Shown in pieces: positions 17,719-25,722 of a stretch of DNA of 64,000 nt. A program made the position numbers and the translations under genes. Each line of letters starts with the position of its first letter. The stretch's first letter is position 1. Below the pieces are notes generated by a model that saw only the letters and a program-made list of their open reading frames with translations, had not been told where the DNA came from and did no database searches. This DNA is from Thermoproteus sp. Lineage in GTDB: Archaea; Thermoproteota; Thermoprotei; Thermoproteales; Thermoproteaceae. The DNA is taken from positions 1,105,824 to 1,169,823 of the forward strand of contig JAWARJ010000001.1 of NCBI GenBank assembly GCA_038893495.1, read 5' to 3'.

Positions 17719-18051
17719 GTGTCTGTAGTTCAAAAGTTTAAGTGTCCGGTTTGCGGTGCTGAGGTCGAGCCCACATTAACATCGGAGGCTTTAAGGGCCT
17801 ATGAGTCTGGCGAGGCTCTCTTCTTAACTCTCACATGTCCTCGGGGCCACAGTTTTTCTGTTGTACTGAAGAAACAAGCCGAGGAGGAGACGCTACTAGA
17901 CTGTGAGATAAGAGACTGGGAGAGATTTTCCCTACTTCCACAACAGCAACAACAAGTGGTTCTCGAGTCCATACAGAGTGGGAGGGCCAGCCCCTCGATT
18001 AGAGCATTACTACGTAGGCTAAAGGACGCGGGGATAGTAGTCTGTACATGA
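17719..18051 (+). CDS. Small zinc-ribbon protein
   Basis: A 110-residue protein starting at GTG 17719. An N-terminal zinc ribbon is formed by CPVCG (residues 9-13) and a second half CPRGHSF in which histidine may replace the last cysteine. A glutamine run (PQQQQQVV) and a helical end resembling a small winged helix (SPSIRALLRRLKDAGIVV) follow. DNA or RNA binding is plausible. The stop overlaps the start of the methyltransferase gene by 4 bp. Confidence 0.7.
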   Translation: MSVVQKFKCPVCGAEVEPTLTSEALRAYESGEALFLTLTCPRGHSFSVVLKKQAEEETLLDCEIRDWERFSLLPQQQQQVVLESIQSGRASPSIRALLRRLKDAGIVVCT

Positions 18052-19019
18052 GTTTTTTCGGCCGCTTTATAGAGGACCTAAACGTAACTAGGTACTATAG
18101 CGATTTCATAAAGGCCGCTGGCGGTCTCGATGAGGTGAGGAATGCGTTGAGATGGAGCGTCTGGTATGCGCTTAAATGGTGGTACGAAATATATAGAGAG
18201 GGTTTAAATAAGAGTAATAATATATTTGTTAGAGCTCTATATTTATCGTTATTAGAAAATGGATATATAGATAGAGATGGTAAAATCGTAAAGAGAGTAA
18301 AAGAGCCTAAGCCTCCTATAAATAGTTATGCGGCAGAATTCGTGAGCCTTCACGAATCGTTTGACAGAATAGGTGCGGTCAAAATAGCGTCGAATCAAGC
18401 GGATGAGAATACTATAGGTATCCTGTACTCAACCATGCTCTCGCAGGGGTGGTACGACGTAATGCGCGTTACATTCTTTAGGCTAGTGGAACTCGCTGAG
18501 TATAAGAGGATTTATGTGCCTGTAGTGAAGGAGGGCCATGACATAGCCTCACTTTTAACCATAGCGGCGCCGGAGCTAGTAGTGGGCTACGACTACAGGC
18601 CTGATTCGGTCGAGCTGTCTAGGGAGGTTTTGGGTAGGAATGTCAGTATAAGCTCTTGTCAGGGCAAGGGAATCTGTATCTTCCAAGCCTCAGGTAGTTG
18701 CGATGTGGCAGACCTACTGGGGGCCCAGTACTCCCAGAGCTTTGATGCCGCTTTGGTGTTCCATTCGCTTTACTGGATGTTAGACCCCATGGCGGACCTC
18801 AGGTGTATACGCAAATTATTGAGACCCGGCGGTCGGCTGTTGGTCGGCCAACAGGTCGTCGAGTCTACGCCCGGCCTTGTGGCGATGGTGGCCGCCATGG
18901 GTGCGAAGCACGTCTTTCGTTCTTCAGATGTCGAAAACATGCTGGAGGCCGCGGGGTATAAACGGGAGAAGGTCTACCTGAGGACTACGCCGTTTTATAT
19001 CGCCGTGTGGCGTTCGTAA
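18048..19019 (+). CDS. SAM-dependent methyltransferase with helical N-terminal region
   Basis: A 323-residue protein. The C-terminal 150 residues have class I methyltransferase character: the post-I acidic strand VVGYDYRPDS, the motif FDAALVFHSLYWMLDPMADLRCIRKLLRPGGRLLVGQQ, and a final beta hairpin. The glycine-rich motif I is weak (AAPELVVG), so SAM binding is not certain. The N-terminal 150 residues are helical and may bind substrate. The stretch 18190-18330 is AT-rich. Methyl acceptor unknown. Confidence 0.7.
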   Translation: MSFFGRFIEDLNVTRYYSDFIKAAGGLDEVRNALRWSVWYALKWWYEIYREGLNKSNNIFVRALYLSLLENGYIDRDGKIVKRVKEPKPPINSYAAEFVSLHESFDRIGAVKIASNQADENTIGILYSTMLSQGWYDVMRVTFFRLVELAEYKRIYVPVVKEGHDIASLLTIAAPELVVGYDYRPDSVELSREVLGRNVSISSCQGKGICIFQASGSCDVADLLGAQYSQSFDAALVFHSLYWMLDPMADLRCIRKLLRPGGRLLVGQQVVESTPGLVAMVAAMGAKHVFRSSDVENMLEAAGYKREKVYLRTTPFYIAVWRS

Positions 19020-19674
19020 AGCCATAGAATATATATATAGCGCCGACCCCCCTCGTCCCGAAGTACTTAAGGTCTAGCCACCTCTCGAGTAGGGATTTCA
19101 ACTTCTCGTTGGGCAACGCGGCGTCGAGGATGTCTACAAGCGCCTTGTACTCGCCCACATGGCCCGGCGCTAACACGCGAGCCAGCATCGGGACGAAGTA
19201 CTTGACATATAACCTAAAGAGTCTCCTGACGATGAGGCTGTCGGGCTTGCCCATGCTGACCGCGGCGACTTCTCTAGACACTCGTGTGAGCTCGGCCAGA
19301 GCCCTCTCTAGATCGCGTGCTGCGTGTAGCGAATATGCGAGCACGACGGCGTCGAACGCCCCATCTCTAAATGGCAAGAACTCGAAGATGCCCTGCACCC
19401 TATCCACATCGAGTCTCAAGGCCCTCAACATCTCGATGGAGTAGTCGAGGCCTACGACGTACCGCGTCGGAGACAGTAAATGCCTGGTCATATTGCCCGG
19501 TCCGCACCCGGCGTCTAATATCCTAACAGCGTTGGGCGGCAACAACGCGGCGAGTTGCCTTCTCCATTTGTCTACCTGGCCCCAAGTCATCGCAATGTTC
19601 ATCCTCTCATAGACTTCAGGCAACCTATCGTAGGCCGGATACACCTTACGCCAACGCTCGCCGAGCCCCGTCAT
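18985..19674 (-). CDS. Class I SAM-dependent methyltransferase (UbiE-like fold)
   Basis: A protein of 229 residues with motif I ILDAGCGPGNMTRHLL (about 55-70), acidic strand end VVGLDYS, post-motif FDAVVLAYSLHAARDLERALAEL and VAAVSMGKPD. Start placed at the ATG at 19674, which overlaps the Taw3 stop (ATGA); six more residues are possible from 19692. Coupling to taw3 suggests a tRNA or small-molecule role, but UbiE-like enzymes are diverse. The 3' end overlaps the convergent methyltransferase gene by 35 bp. Confidence 0.82.
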   Translation of the reverse strand: MTGLGERWRKVYPAYDRLPEVYERMNIAMTWGQVDKWRRQLAALLPPNAVRILDAGCGPGNMTRHLLSPTRYVVGLDYSIEMLRALRLDVDRVQGIFEFLPFRDGAFDAVVLAYSLHAARDLERALAELTRVSREVAAVSMGKPDSLIVRRLFRLYVKYFVPMLARVLAPGHVGEYKALVDILDAALPNEKLKSLLERWLDLKYFGTRGVGAIYIFYGFTNATRRYKTA

Positions 19675-20330
19675 GTCGACCCCCAAAGGCATTGAGATAG
19701 GGCCCTCAGCGCCATCTTTACGTCTTCTTCCCTCGGCGAGGTTCCCCCCAAATATTTTGCCTCAAGCACGCCGGCTAGAAACGCTAGACGGGCCTTAGCT
19801 AAGAGCAACACCCTATTGGCCATGGCCACGGCGACCTCGAGGTCCGTAACAAGCCTTCCGCCTGTTTTGATCGGAACGTCCAGCCTCTCCTCGCCCAATA
19901 TTTCCACCACTATGCCGGCTCTATTGATGGACAAGATGCCGCTGTGTTTATGGCCAGTCCTACGCGCCAAAGAGACCAGCTCGAACGCCCTTTTAGCGGA
20001 GTCCACCACTACGTGGAGTATGCCCCCTCTTACCATCATCCACACGTCATCATAAGGCCTCACAGCGTTTTCGACCTCGTCAACGGTCACAGCCCTATGC
20101 CATTTGGCTATGGGCTTGAATCCCTTCCCCTTGCTGTAGCTGGGGCTCTTTACAGAGGCAAGCAAGATTCTCCCGGAGCAACTACTAGTGGTATACAGCC
20201 AAGGGAGTTCGTTCAGCCTCTTGAGGAGGGGGTATATATCTTCGTCTACCCTCCTTTGGGCCGCCTCGCGTTCTAGTCTCTCTAAAAACGTCTTCTTCCT
20301 GCTGGCAAATGCGGCGGGATTTACTATCAC
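19671..20330 (-). CDS. taw3: tRNA wyosine-derivative methyltransferase Taw3
   Basis: A 219-residue Tyw3/Taw3 protein. Signatures: the N-terminal FLERLEREA, the SSCSGRILLAS block (about residues 51-61), the W-containing WHRAVTVDEVENAV and the RRTGHKHSGILSINRAGIVVEILG block. Taw3 methylates N4 of yW-86 in the biosynthesis of wyosine derivatives at G37 of tRNA-Phe. The gene lies between dipeptidase and a methyltransferase, with 4-bp overlaps on both sides. Confidence 0.93.
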   Translation of the reverse strand: MIVNPAAFASRKKTFLERLEREAAQRRVDEDIYPLLKRLNELPWLYTTSSCSGRILLASVKSPSYSKGKGFKPIAKWHRAVTVDEVENAVRPYDDVWMMVRGGILHVVVDSAKRAFELVSLARRTGHKHSGILSINRAGIVVEILGEERLDVPIKTGGRLVTDLEVAVAMANRVLLLAKARLAFLAGVLEAKYLGGTSPREEDVKMALRALSQCLWGST

Positions 20331-21253
20331 GACAGATTGGCCTCAATTACCCTTTTAGCGTTTTTGTACGCAATCCCCTCTATTTCATCCTCGCTAAAGC
20401 CCGCACTGCGTAGTAGATCTAAGAAAATCGGCAGCTTGTCGATGGACTCCATGCCTACAGCCATGCGGTCCACCCCAAGGGCGTCAGACCCTATGGCCAA
20501 AAGCTCGGCACCAAAGGTCTCCTTCACATATAGGGCGTGTCTGACTAAATCCCTAACGCTACCGTCTCCGCCGATAGTTGAAGGTATCGCCGTAAGTCCA
20601 ATCACGCCGCCGTTTCTTTTCAACGCCTCTAACACCTCGTCATCTACATTACGATTAGTTTTATACACCGCAGCGACATTTGCATGGCTTATTACCACCG
20701 GCTTTTTGCTTATATACAAGACGTCGAGGGCTGTGTTCTTGCTGGCATGGGCCAGATCTATCACGACGCCGAGCCTATTTGCGAGCTCCACAAGCTCTAC
20801 GCCGTAGGCGGTGAGCCCGTAGTCTCTTTTCGTCATGCACGAAGCGCCGTATTTGTTGTCTAAATTCCACGTAATGCCTACAGCCCTAAGGCCCAGCCTA
20901 TAGTACAACAAAAGGTCTTCGGGCTCGTCTAGGGCGTCAGCCCCCTCAAGCGAAATTAAGAACTTAAGGCCGCTGCGGTTTAGATCTGCCGCCCTTTCGA
21001 CTATAGTTATTTCATGCCGCGTGGCCAATCTGTAAATTATCTTAAACATCTCTAACGAGGTCTCCTTAGAGCCCGCAGGGGAGGCGCCCAGAGAGCTGTA
21101 GCGTATAGGGAATATCGACGCGAAGACGAGGTCGACTTCAGCCCTCTTGAGTTTCGGCAAGTCGGACTGCCTACCGGCTTCATCCACGTCGAATTCTGAT
21201 TTACGTTCAACGAAGTAATAATAGGATATGTCTTCATGTAGGTCGTATATCAT
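20327..21253 (-). CDS. Membrane-dipeptidase-like zinc hydrolase (peptidase family M19)
   Basis: About 308 residues. HxD metal motif appears as YDLHEDIS at the N-terminus, further ligands in ISLEGAD (Glu) and VIDLAHASKNT / VISHAN (histidines), and the C-terminal AIGSDALG. The family hydrolyses dipeptides, often with D-residues, and uses two zinc ions. Despite the name no membrane anchor is visible. The frame runs to 21325, but ATG 21253 has a TATA-like acttaaaagt about 25 bp upstream and starts just before the HxD motif. Operon with taw3. Confidence 0.9.
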   Translation of the reverse strand: MIYDLHEDISYYYFVERKSEFDVDEAGRQSDLPKLKRAEVDLVFASIFPIRYSSLGASPAGSKETSLEMFKIIYRLATRHEITIVERAADLNRSGLKFLISLEGADALDEPEDLLLYYRLGLRAVGITWNLDNKYGASCMTKRDYGLTAYGVELVELANRLGVVIDLAHASKNTALDVLYISKKPVVISHANVAAVYKTNRNVDDEVLEALKRNGGVIGLTAIPSTIGGDGSVRDLVRHALYVKETFGAELLAIGSDALGVDRMAVGMESIDKLPIFLDLLRSAGFSEDEIEGIAYKNAKRVIEANLS

Positions 21254-21343
21254 TAAGTTACTGAATATCCCACTTTTAAGTATTTCGTTAATATGCTTCA
21301 AAACTAACGCAAAGTTTATTTTCAATACGGCACATAAAAAGCA

Positions 21344-21561
21344 ATGATAAGACCCTCAAGATAAAATCTGACGAAATAGCTAGGTTCTTCTCAACCTTAG
21401 ACCTAGCATATAGGACGTTAATCAACATAAAGCTGAAGAAGATGTTTGGACGCGACTTCTACCAGTTAGCCTTAGAGAGACCCGACAAGATATATAGTTT
21501 TTTAGTTAGAGCTATAGGTGAACAAAATACCGAAGTATTTTTCATAATGTTCTCCCAATGA
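21344..21561 (+). pseudogene. Frameshifted, truncated copy of the small protein gene at 21686
   Basis: Reading from 21361 gives IKSDEIARFFSTLDLAYRT and continues to a TGA at 21559-21561. It aligns with the intact neighbour at 21686 over about 65 residues (FFSTLDLAYRTLI vs FYRSLDVSLRLLI; AIGEQNTEVFFIMFS vs ALGEHNAEVLLNMLS). An ATG at 21344 lies 26 bp after a TATA-like tttatttt but is one base out of frame and stops after six codons. Adding one base near 21360 restores a start. The copy also lacks the last 30 residues of the paralogue. A single-base deletion in a tandem duplicate is the simplest reading; sequencing error is possible. Confidence 0.65.
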
Positions 21562-21685
21562 CTTATAAATAAATCTAGTGATAAGTACATAAATTAAATA
21601 ATAAAGTAAATATTGATAGTTTATAAGAGTTAAATCTAATTCTGGAAAAATCGAAAAATTTAATTATAGAATAATTACAGGCCCT
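21562..21685. other. AT-rich spacer between the duplicated small genes
   Basis: The spacer is about 80 percent A+T and has no coding signal on either strand. It contains the likely promoter of the 21686 gene (aatttaattatag, about 21657-21669, 20-25 bp before the GTG). No repeat or RNA fold stands out. Confidence 0.5.
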
Positions 21686-21973
21686 GTGGACTCAAGCGAT
21701 TTGCTTAGATTTTACAGATCCCTGGATGTCTCGTTGAGGCTACTCATAAGATTTAAGTTAGGCCGTGTCGTCGGCAGAACGTTTGAAGAGTTGGCGGAAC
21801 GAGAGCCATGGGCTCTCTATCCAGCTCTAGTGAAAGCTCTAGGGGAACACAACGCCGAGGTACTTTTAAATATGTTGTCAGACTGGCTTATGAAGAATGG
21901 CGAGAGGATAGACGTAAATATATTGAGGTATAGATTAAGCAGGATGGAGGCGTGGCCCAAGGCCGAGACGTGA
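21686..21973 (+). CDS. Small helical protein upstream of split KaiC-like ATPases
   Basis: A 95-residue protein beginning with GTG 21686. Four or five amphipathic helices, with core pattern LLRFYRSLDVSLRLLIRFKLGRVVGRT and ALVKALGEHNAEVLLNMLSDWL. No known family, but a damaged copy lies directly upstream, so it belongs to a duplicated lineage. The last codons overlap the next ATPase gene as GTGA at 21970-21973, a strong sign of coupled translation. A regulatory subunit of the ATPases is an inference from position. Confidence 0.7.
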   Translation: MDSSDLLRFYRSLDVSLRLLIRFKLGRVVGRTFEELAEREPWALYPALVKALGEHNAEVLLNMLSDWLMKNGERIDVNILRYRLSRMEAWPKAET

Positions 21974-22599
21974 ACGGGCTAGTGCTCAAAGGCGTTACCG
22001 TCGTTGTGGGCAGGCCGGGGACAGGCAAGACTACGTTCTGCATGAGAGTTGCGCAAGAGGCGCTGAGGGCCGGTAGGAAGGTCCTCTGGGTCTCGTTATA
22101 TGAGGGGAAGGACTTATTCCTAGAGGAGGCCGCCAAATTGGGCTATAAGCTCGAGGACGTGGACTTCTGGGATGCCGTGGCGGTCCAGGCAGAGGCCTTT
22201 TGGAGCCGCCTTATGGATTACATATCGGAGCGCCGCCCAGATTTAATCGTGATAGACTCGGTGACGCCGCTAGTGGAGGGCGCTGACGGTAGGTCGCTGA
22301 TGTTAAACGCCCTTTATCGCGCATTGAGGCCGGCGTCTATAGACATATTGATGACGGCGGAGAGGGGCACGCCTCCCTTCGTCGAGTATATAGCCGATAA
22401 CGTGATTAAGATGTTCCTAGAGCGTACGGAGGAGGGTGTGCCCGAGCGGAGGATGTGTATAGACAAGGCTAGAGGGCTTCCAGGAGGCTACTGTAGGCAG
22501 TTCGACATAATAGACTCGGTAGGTTTGGTGTTCTTCGACGAGCTCAAGCCGACCGCCCGGAAGGCCCGTAGAGATATCGATGGGCTCCACCCTAGATGA
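21970..22599 (+). CDS. RecA/KaiC-like ATPase, first of a pair
   Basis: About 209 residues, a single RecA-fold ATPase: Walker A GRPGTGKTT (near residue 12) and Walker B LIVIDSV (near residue 95). It lacks the second domain of KaiC and the N-terminal DNA-binding domain of RadA. GTG at 21970 overlaps the previous stop; GTG at 21952 would add six residues. The next gene encodes a second such ATPase, overlapping by 20 bp. Together they resemble the two halves of a KaiC-like protein split into separate chains. Confidence 0.8.
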   Translation: MNGLVLKGVTVVVGRPGTGKTTFCMRVAQEALRAGRKVLWVSLYEGKDLFLEEAAKLGYKLEDVDFWDAVAVQAEAFWSRLMDYISERRPDLIVIDSVTPLVEGADGRSLMLNALYRALRPASIDILMTAERGTPPFVEYIADNVIKMFLERTEEGVPERRMCIDKARGLPGGYCRQFDIIDSVGLVFFDELKPTARKARRDIDGLHPR

Positions 22600-23137
22600 C
22601 TTAGTTGGCGGCTCTTTTGTGGGCAATACGCTGTTGGTGGGACCGGCTGGCGCGGGGAAGACTAGACTCGCAGTGAAGTTGGCCTCCATGGCCGCCGCCA
22701 GAGGCTATAAGGTGGTCTATAGGACGTTTTCGGAGGAGCCTTGGCAGATAAAAGAGAGGGCAAAGGCCTATGGGGCTGACTTCGACGTAGTCGCGATTAA
22801 GCTGAAGCCGCCGAGTTACGGGACCCATGTATATGAGTTCTATAGGCTCATAAACGAGGCGAGACCTGACCTCATAGTCTCCGACGGCTTCGACTTGGAG
22901 TTTAGGGTATACGGGAGGAAGGCCTTCGAGATGAACATAAGAATGCTATCCGCATTGAAGGAGGCCGGCATTGCATTCATAGGGACTATGTCTAGAACCT
23001 ACGGGCTGGCCAACTATGTGGACAACGTGCTCGCCCTAAAATTCGACGACGGCGGCAGGAGGGTCGAGGTCATAAAGTCGTTCAGAAAGCCTAGGCGTCT
23101 CGTTTGCCGTCTCTCGGAATCTCTCGAGTGCGATTAA
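22580..23137 (+). CDS. RecA/KaiC-like ATPase, second of a pair
   Basis: A 185-residue RecA-fold protein. N-terminus STLDDLVGGSFVGNTLLVGPAGAGKTRLA is typical of KaiC domains (LDxLLGGGxxxG followed by Walker A). Walker B is LIVSDGFDLEF, with the strand ended by Ser-Asp rather than the usual Ile-Asp. It starts inside the end of the first ATPase gene (20 bp overlap). Catalytic glutamate after Walker A helix is not obvious, so it may bind rather than cleave ATP. The 3' end overlaps the convergent glycosyltransferase gene by 47 bp. Confidence 0.8.
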   Translation: MGSTLDDLVGGSFVGNTLLVGPAGAGKTRLAVKLASMAAARGYKVVYRTFSEEPWQIKERAKAYGADFDVVAIKLKPPSYGTHVYEFYRLINEARPDLIVSDGFDLEFRVYGRKAFEMNIRMLSALKEAGIAFIGTMSRTYGLANYVDNVLALKFDDGGRRVEVIKSFRKPRRLVCRLSESLECD

Positions 23138-24203
23138 AAACCCAAGTTTCCGACAAGATATAATTCGCTACGAATCCTGCGAGGACGCCTATGATATAGG
23201 CCAAATATCTAGAGGCGCCAGCCAGCACGAGGGCGTTGGAGAGGCCGTAGTTGGCGGCGTTGCCTAGGGCGGTCGCGACGTGGTACTTCAGCCACCCCTC
23301 GAGGGCCCCTCCGCCCCTCCCCCTAAATGTCCACAGTCTGTTCAGGAGGTAGTTTGTGGTTAGGGAGACCTCTATGGCGGCGAGTGCGGCGATGTAGTAC
23401 GGCAGTCCCGCCAAGGCGTAGAGGACGGCCTCGGCGACGGCTATGCCGGAGGCCCCTACGGCCGCGAACTTGAAGGGCCTCCAGCCCGACAGCCTCATGA
23501 GCTGCGCCAGGTAGTCGGCCATGTGCCTCACGCCGAGCTTCGACTTGCCGGCCCTCCTGGGGCGGAAGACATAAGGCACCTCGACCACGCGCTCCGGCCT
23601 GCATTGAACCAAGACGTCCAGCAGTATCTTGTAGAGGCCTGTCGGCCTGACCGAGGCGAGGCAGCTCCTCCTCACGGCGAAGAAGCCAGACTCTGGATCG
23701 GAAAGCGCCCTCGCCTCGGGCAGGACCAGTCTTGCCAGGAGGGTGGCCCCCCTCGATATGAGTCGCCTGTAGGCTGGCCACCCCGCCACTCCGCCGCCCC
23801 TCCCGTACCTAGTGGCGACAGCCAAGTCGGCCTCGCCCTCGCGGACGGCCCTCGCCAAGATCGGCGCGAGCTCCGGCGGGTGTTGCAGATCTGCGTCCAT
23901 CACCACTACGACGTCCCCCCTCGCCGCCCTTGCCCCGAATACCACAGCCGAAGAGAGGCCGAAACGGCCGGGCCTCACCAGGACTCTCACGGGGTACCTA
24001 CGGGCGAGTTCCCCTGCGGCCTCGGCAGTTCCGTCGGGCGAGCTGTCGTCTACTACCACCACCTCGTAGGGAGTTCCCGAAAAGGCGACGTCCAGTCTCT
24101 CGACGAGAGGCCCTATGTTCTCGACCTCGTTGTATGTGGGGACTACGACTGAAATCAGCACAGGAGCGCTCTTCACGCGGTCAGCATTGGAGTCTGTCGT
24201 CAC
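23091..24203 (-). CDS. Polyprenyl-phosphate sugar transferase: GT2 domain fused to GtrA membrane domain
   Basis: About 370 residues. Residues 10-240 form a GT2 dolichol-phosphate-mannose-synthase-like domain: VVVPTYNEVENI, VVVDDSSPDGT, MDADLQHPPE (DxD) and SGFFAVRR. Residues about 245-370 are a GtrA-type domain with four membrane helices ending AGFVANYILSETWVF. Such fusions make Dol-P-sugar and help flip it. GTG 24203 is preferred over the frame-extending start at 24401, since a TATA-like box lies about 23 bp upstream; the extension runs antisense through malQ. Base composition here is about 65 percent G+C, above neighbours. Confidence 0.88.
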   Translation of the reverse strand: MTTDSNADRVKSAPVLISVVVPTYNEVENIGPLVERLDVAFSGTPYEVVVVDDSSPDGTAEAAGELARRYPVRVLVRPGRFGLSSAVVFGARAARGDVVVVMDADLQHPPELAPILARAVREGEADLAVATRYGRGGGVAGWPAYRRLISRGATLLARLVLPEARALSDPESGFFAVRRSCLASVRPTGLYKILLDVLVQCRPERVVEVPYVFRPRRAGKSKLGVRHMADYLAQLMRLSGWRPFKFAAVGASGIAVAEAVLYALAGLPYYIAALAAIEVSLTTNYLLNRLWTFRGRGGGALEGWLKYHVATALGNAANYGLSNALVLAGASRYLAYIIGVLAGFVANYILSETWVFNRTREIPRDGKRDA

Positions 24204-24234
24204 AGTTATATTAACGACATAGTTCTTAAATGCT
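24204..24234. promoter_or_regulatory. 31-bp bidirectional promoter with two interleaved TATA boxes
   Basis: The whole gap between the GT2-GtrA gene (minus) and the glucanotransferase gene (plus) is 31 bp. It holds TTATATTAA at 24206-24214, about 25 bp before the plus-strand GTG, and TTCTTAAA at 24223-24230, which read on the minus strand is TTTAAGAA about 23 bp before the minus-strand GTG. Spacing fits leaderless transcription both ways. No room is left for other regulatory sites, so binding of the two initiation complexes may be exclusive. Confidence 0.65.
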
Positions 24235-25683
24235 GTGCTCCGAGGCGCTGGCGTCCTCCTCCACGTGTCGTCGTTGCCGGGACCCCATGGAGTAGGCGAC
24301 ATGGGCCCCTCTGCGTACCGCCTAATAGACTTCCTCCATGAGGCCGGACAGACATATTGGCAGGTATTGCCCCTCAACCCGGTCCTACCTGAATACGACA
24401 ATTCGCCTTACAGCTCCATTTCGTCTTTTGCGGGCGAGCCCGCCTACATAAGCCTGGAGCTTCTGGCGGAGCAAGGCGTGATATCGAGCATGCCCTCTGT
24501 CGAATTCGGCCGAGGGCGTGCCGACTACGCCGCGGCCCGTATGTATAAACTAAAGGTCTTGCAAGACGCCAGAAGGCCAGAGGACTTAGATGAATTTGTG
24601 GCTGTGAACGAGTGGTGGCTTGAAGACTACTCCCTCTATGTGGCCTTGAGGGAGTACTTCGGGACTCCGTGGGTCCAATGGCCTAGGGAGCTTAGGGATA
24701 GAGACAAGGTGGAATTGAGGCGGTGGCGCCAAAAATTGAGAAGGCGGATAGAGCTGGAGAAACTCCTCCAATATTTCTTTTGGAAGCAGTGGCACGAGTT
24801 GAAGAGATACGCCAATTCGCTCGGCATATTCATAATCGGCGATTTGCCGATCTATTTGAGCCTAGATAGCGCCGACGTGTGGGCCCATAGGCATTTATTC
24901 AAGCTCAACGAAGACGGAAGCCCCAAATACGTGGCAGGAGTTCCTCCAGACTATTTCTCGCCTACAGGCCAGTTGTGGGGCAATCCGGTCTACGACTGGG
25001 ACGCGATGAGGGCCGAGGGCTACGGCTGGTGGCTGAGTAGGCTGAAGTACTTGCTTACGGTTTTCGATTACGTCCGCCTCGACCACTTCAGAGGCTACGT
25101 GGCGTATTGGGAAGTTCCCGCCGGGGAGCAGACGGCCATAAATGGACGTTGGGTTCCGGCGCCTGGCCGCGAGCTGTTCGAAAAAGCGCTTTCGGAGCTA
25201 GGCGAGTTGAAAATAATAGCGGAGGACCTCGGCTACATCACCCCAGACGTAATAGAGCTGAGGGAACAATTTGGCCTTCCGGGAATGAGGGTGATTCAAT
25301 TCGCTTGGGACGGCAATCCGGCCAACGAGCACAAGCCCCATAACTACGTCAAGAACCTGGTCGTATACACGGGCACCCACGACAACAACACCATAGTGGG
25401 TTGGTTCAACCACGAGGCGTCGCCGAGGGCCAGGAGGGAGGCGTTAGAGTATATGGGCCGCCGTTCCCTAAAGGGTATCAACTGGGCCTTCATAAGGCTC
25501 GTCTACTCCTCGGTGGCCGACGTCGCGATCGTGCCGATACAAGACTTCTTGGGGCTGGGCCCCGAGGCGAGGATGAACAAGCCGGGCACCAGGGGCGGCA
25601 ACTGGACTTGGCGCCTAGCGGAGTTGCCGGGGAGGGAACTGGCAGGGAGGATAAGGCGCTTGGCCCGCCTGTACGGCCGTTAG
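24235..25683 (+). CDS. malQ: 4-alpha-glucanotransferase (GH77)
   Basis: A 482-residue GH77 amylomaltase: SSLPGPHGVGDMG at the N-terminus, QVLPLNP, IIGDLPIYLSLDSADVWAH, the nucleophile region VRLDHFRGY, acid/base region IAEDLGYITPDV and FVYTGTHDNNT-like block (VVYTGTHDNNTIVGW). It moves maltosyl and longer glucan units between chains in glycogen or maltodextrin metabolism. Compact size suits the thermophilic short form. GTG start; an ATG at 24230 is out of frame. Confidence 0.96.
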   Translation: MLRGAGVLLHVSSLPGPHGVGDMGPSAYRLIDFLHEAGQTYWQVLPLNPVLPEYDNSPYSSISSFAGEPAYISLELLAEQGVISSMPSVEFGRGRADYAAARMYKLKVLQDARRPEDLDEFVAVNEWWLEDYSLYVALREYFGTPWVQWPRELRDRDKVELRRWRQKLRRRIELEKLLQYFFWKQWHELKRYANSLGIFIIGDLPIYLSLDSADVWAHRHLFKLNEDGSPKYVAGVPPDYFSPTGQLWGNPVYDWDAMRAEGYGWWLSRLKYLLTVFDYVRLDHFRGYVAYWEVPAGEQTAINGRWVPAPGRELFEKALSELGELKIIAEDLGYITPDVIELREQFGLPGMRVIQFAWDGNPANEHKPHNYVKNLVVYTGTHDNNTIVGWFNHEASPRARREALEYMGRRSLKGINWAFIRLVYSSVADVAIVPIQDFLGLGPEARMNKPGTRGGNWTWRLAELPGRELAGRIRRLARLYGR

Positions 25684-25722
25684 GGCTACGTAAAAAATAT
25701 AACGCCTGGCGATAGTAGGGCC

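Noticed and set aside
23323-24214. Several long frames opposite the GT2-GtrA gene
   Set aside because: They are shadows in a GC-rich gene, with unusual residue composition and no start signals.
24204-24401. 66-residue N-terminal extension of the GT2-GtrA protein
   Set aside because: It runs antisense through malQ and would cross the divergent promoter; the GTG at 24203 fits promoter spacing.
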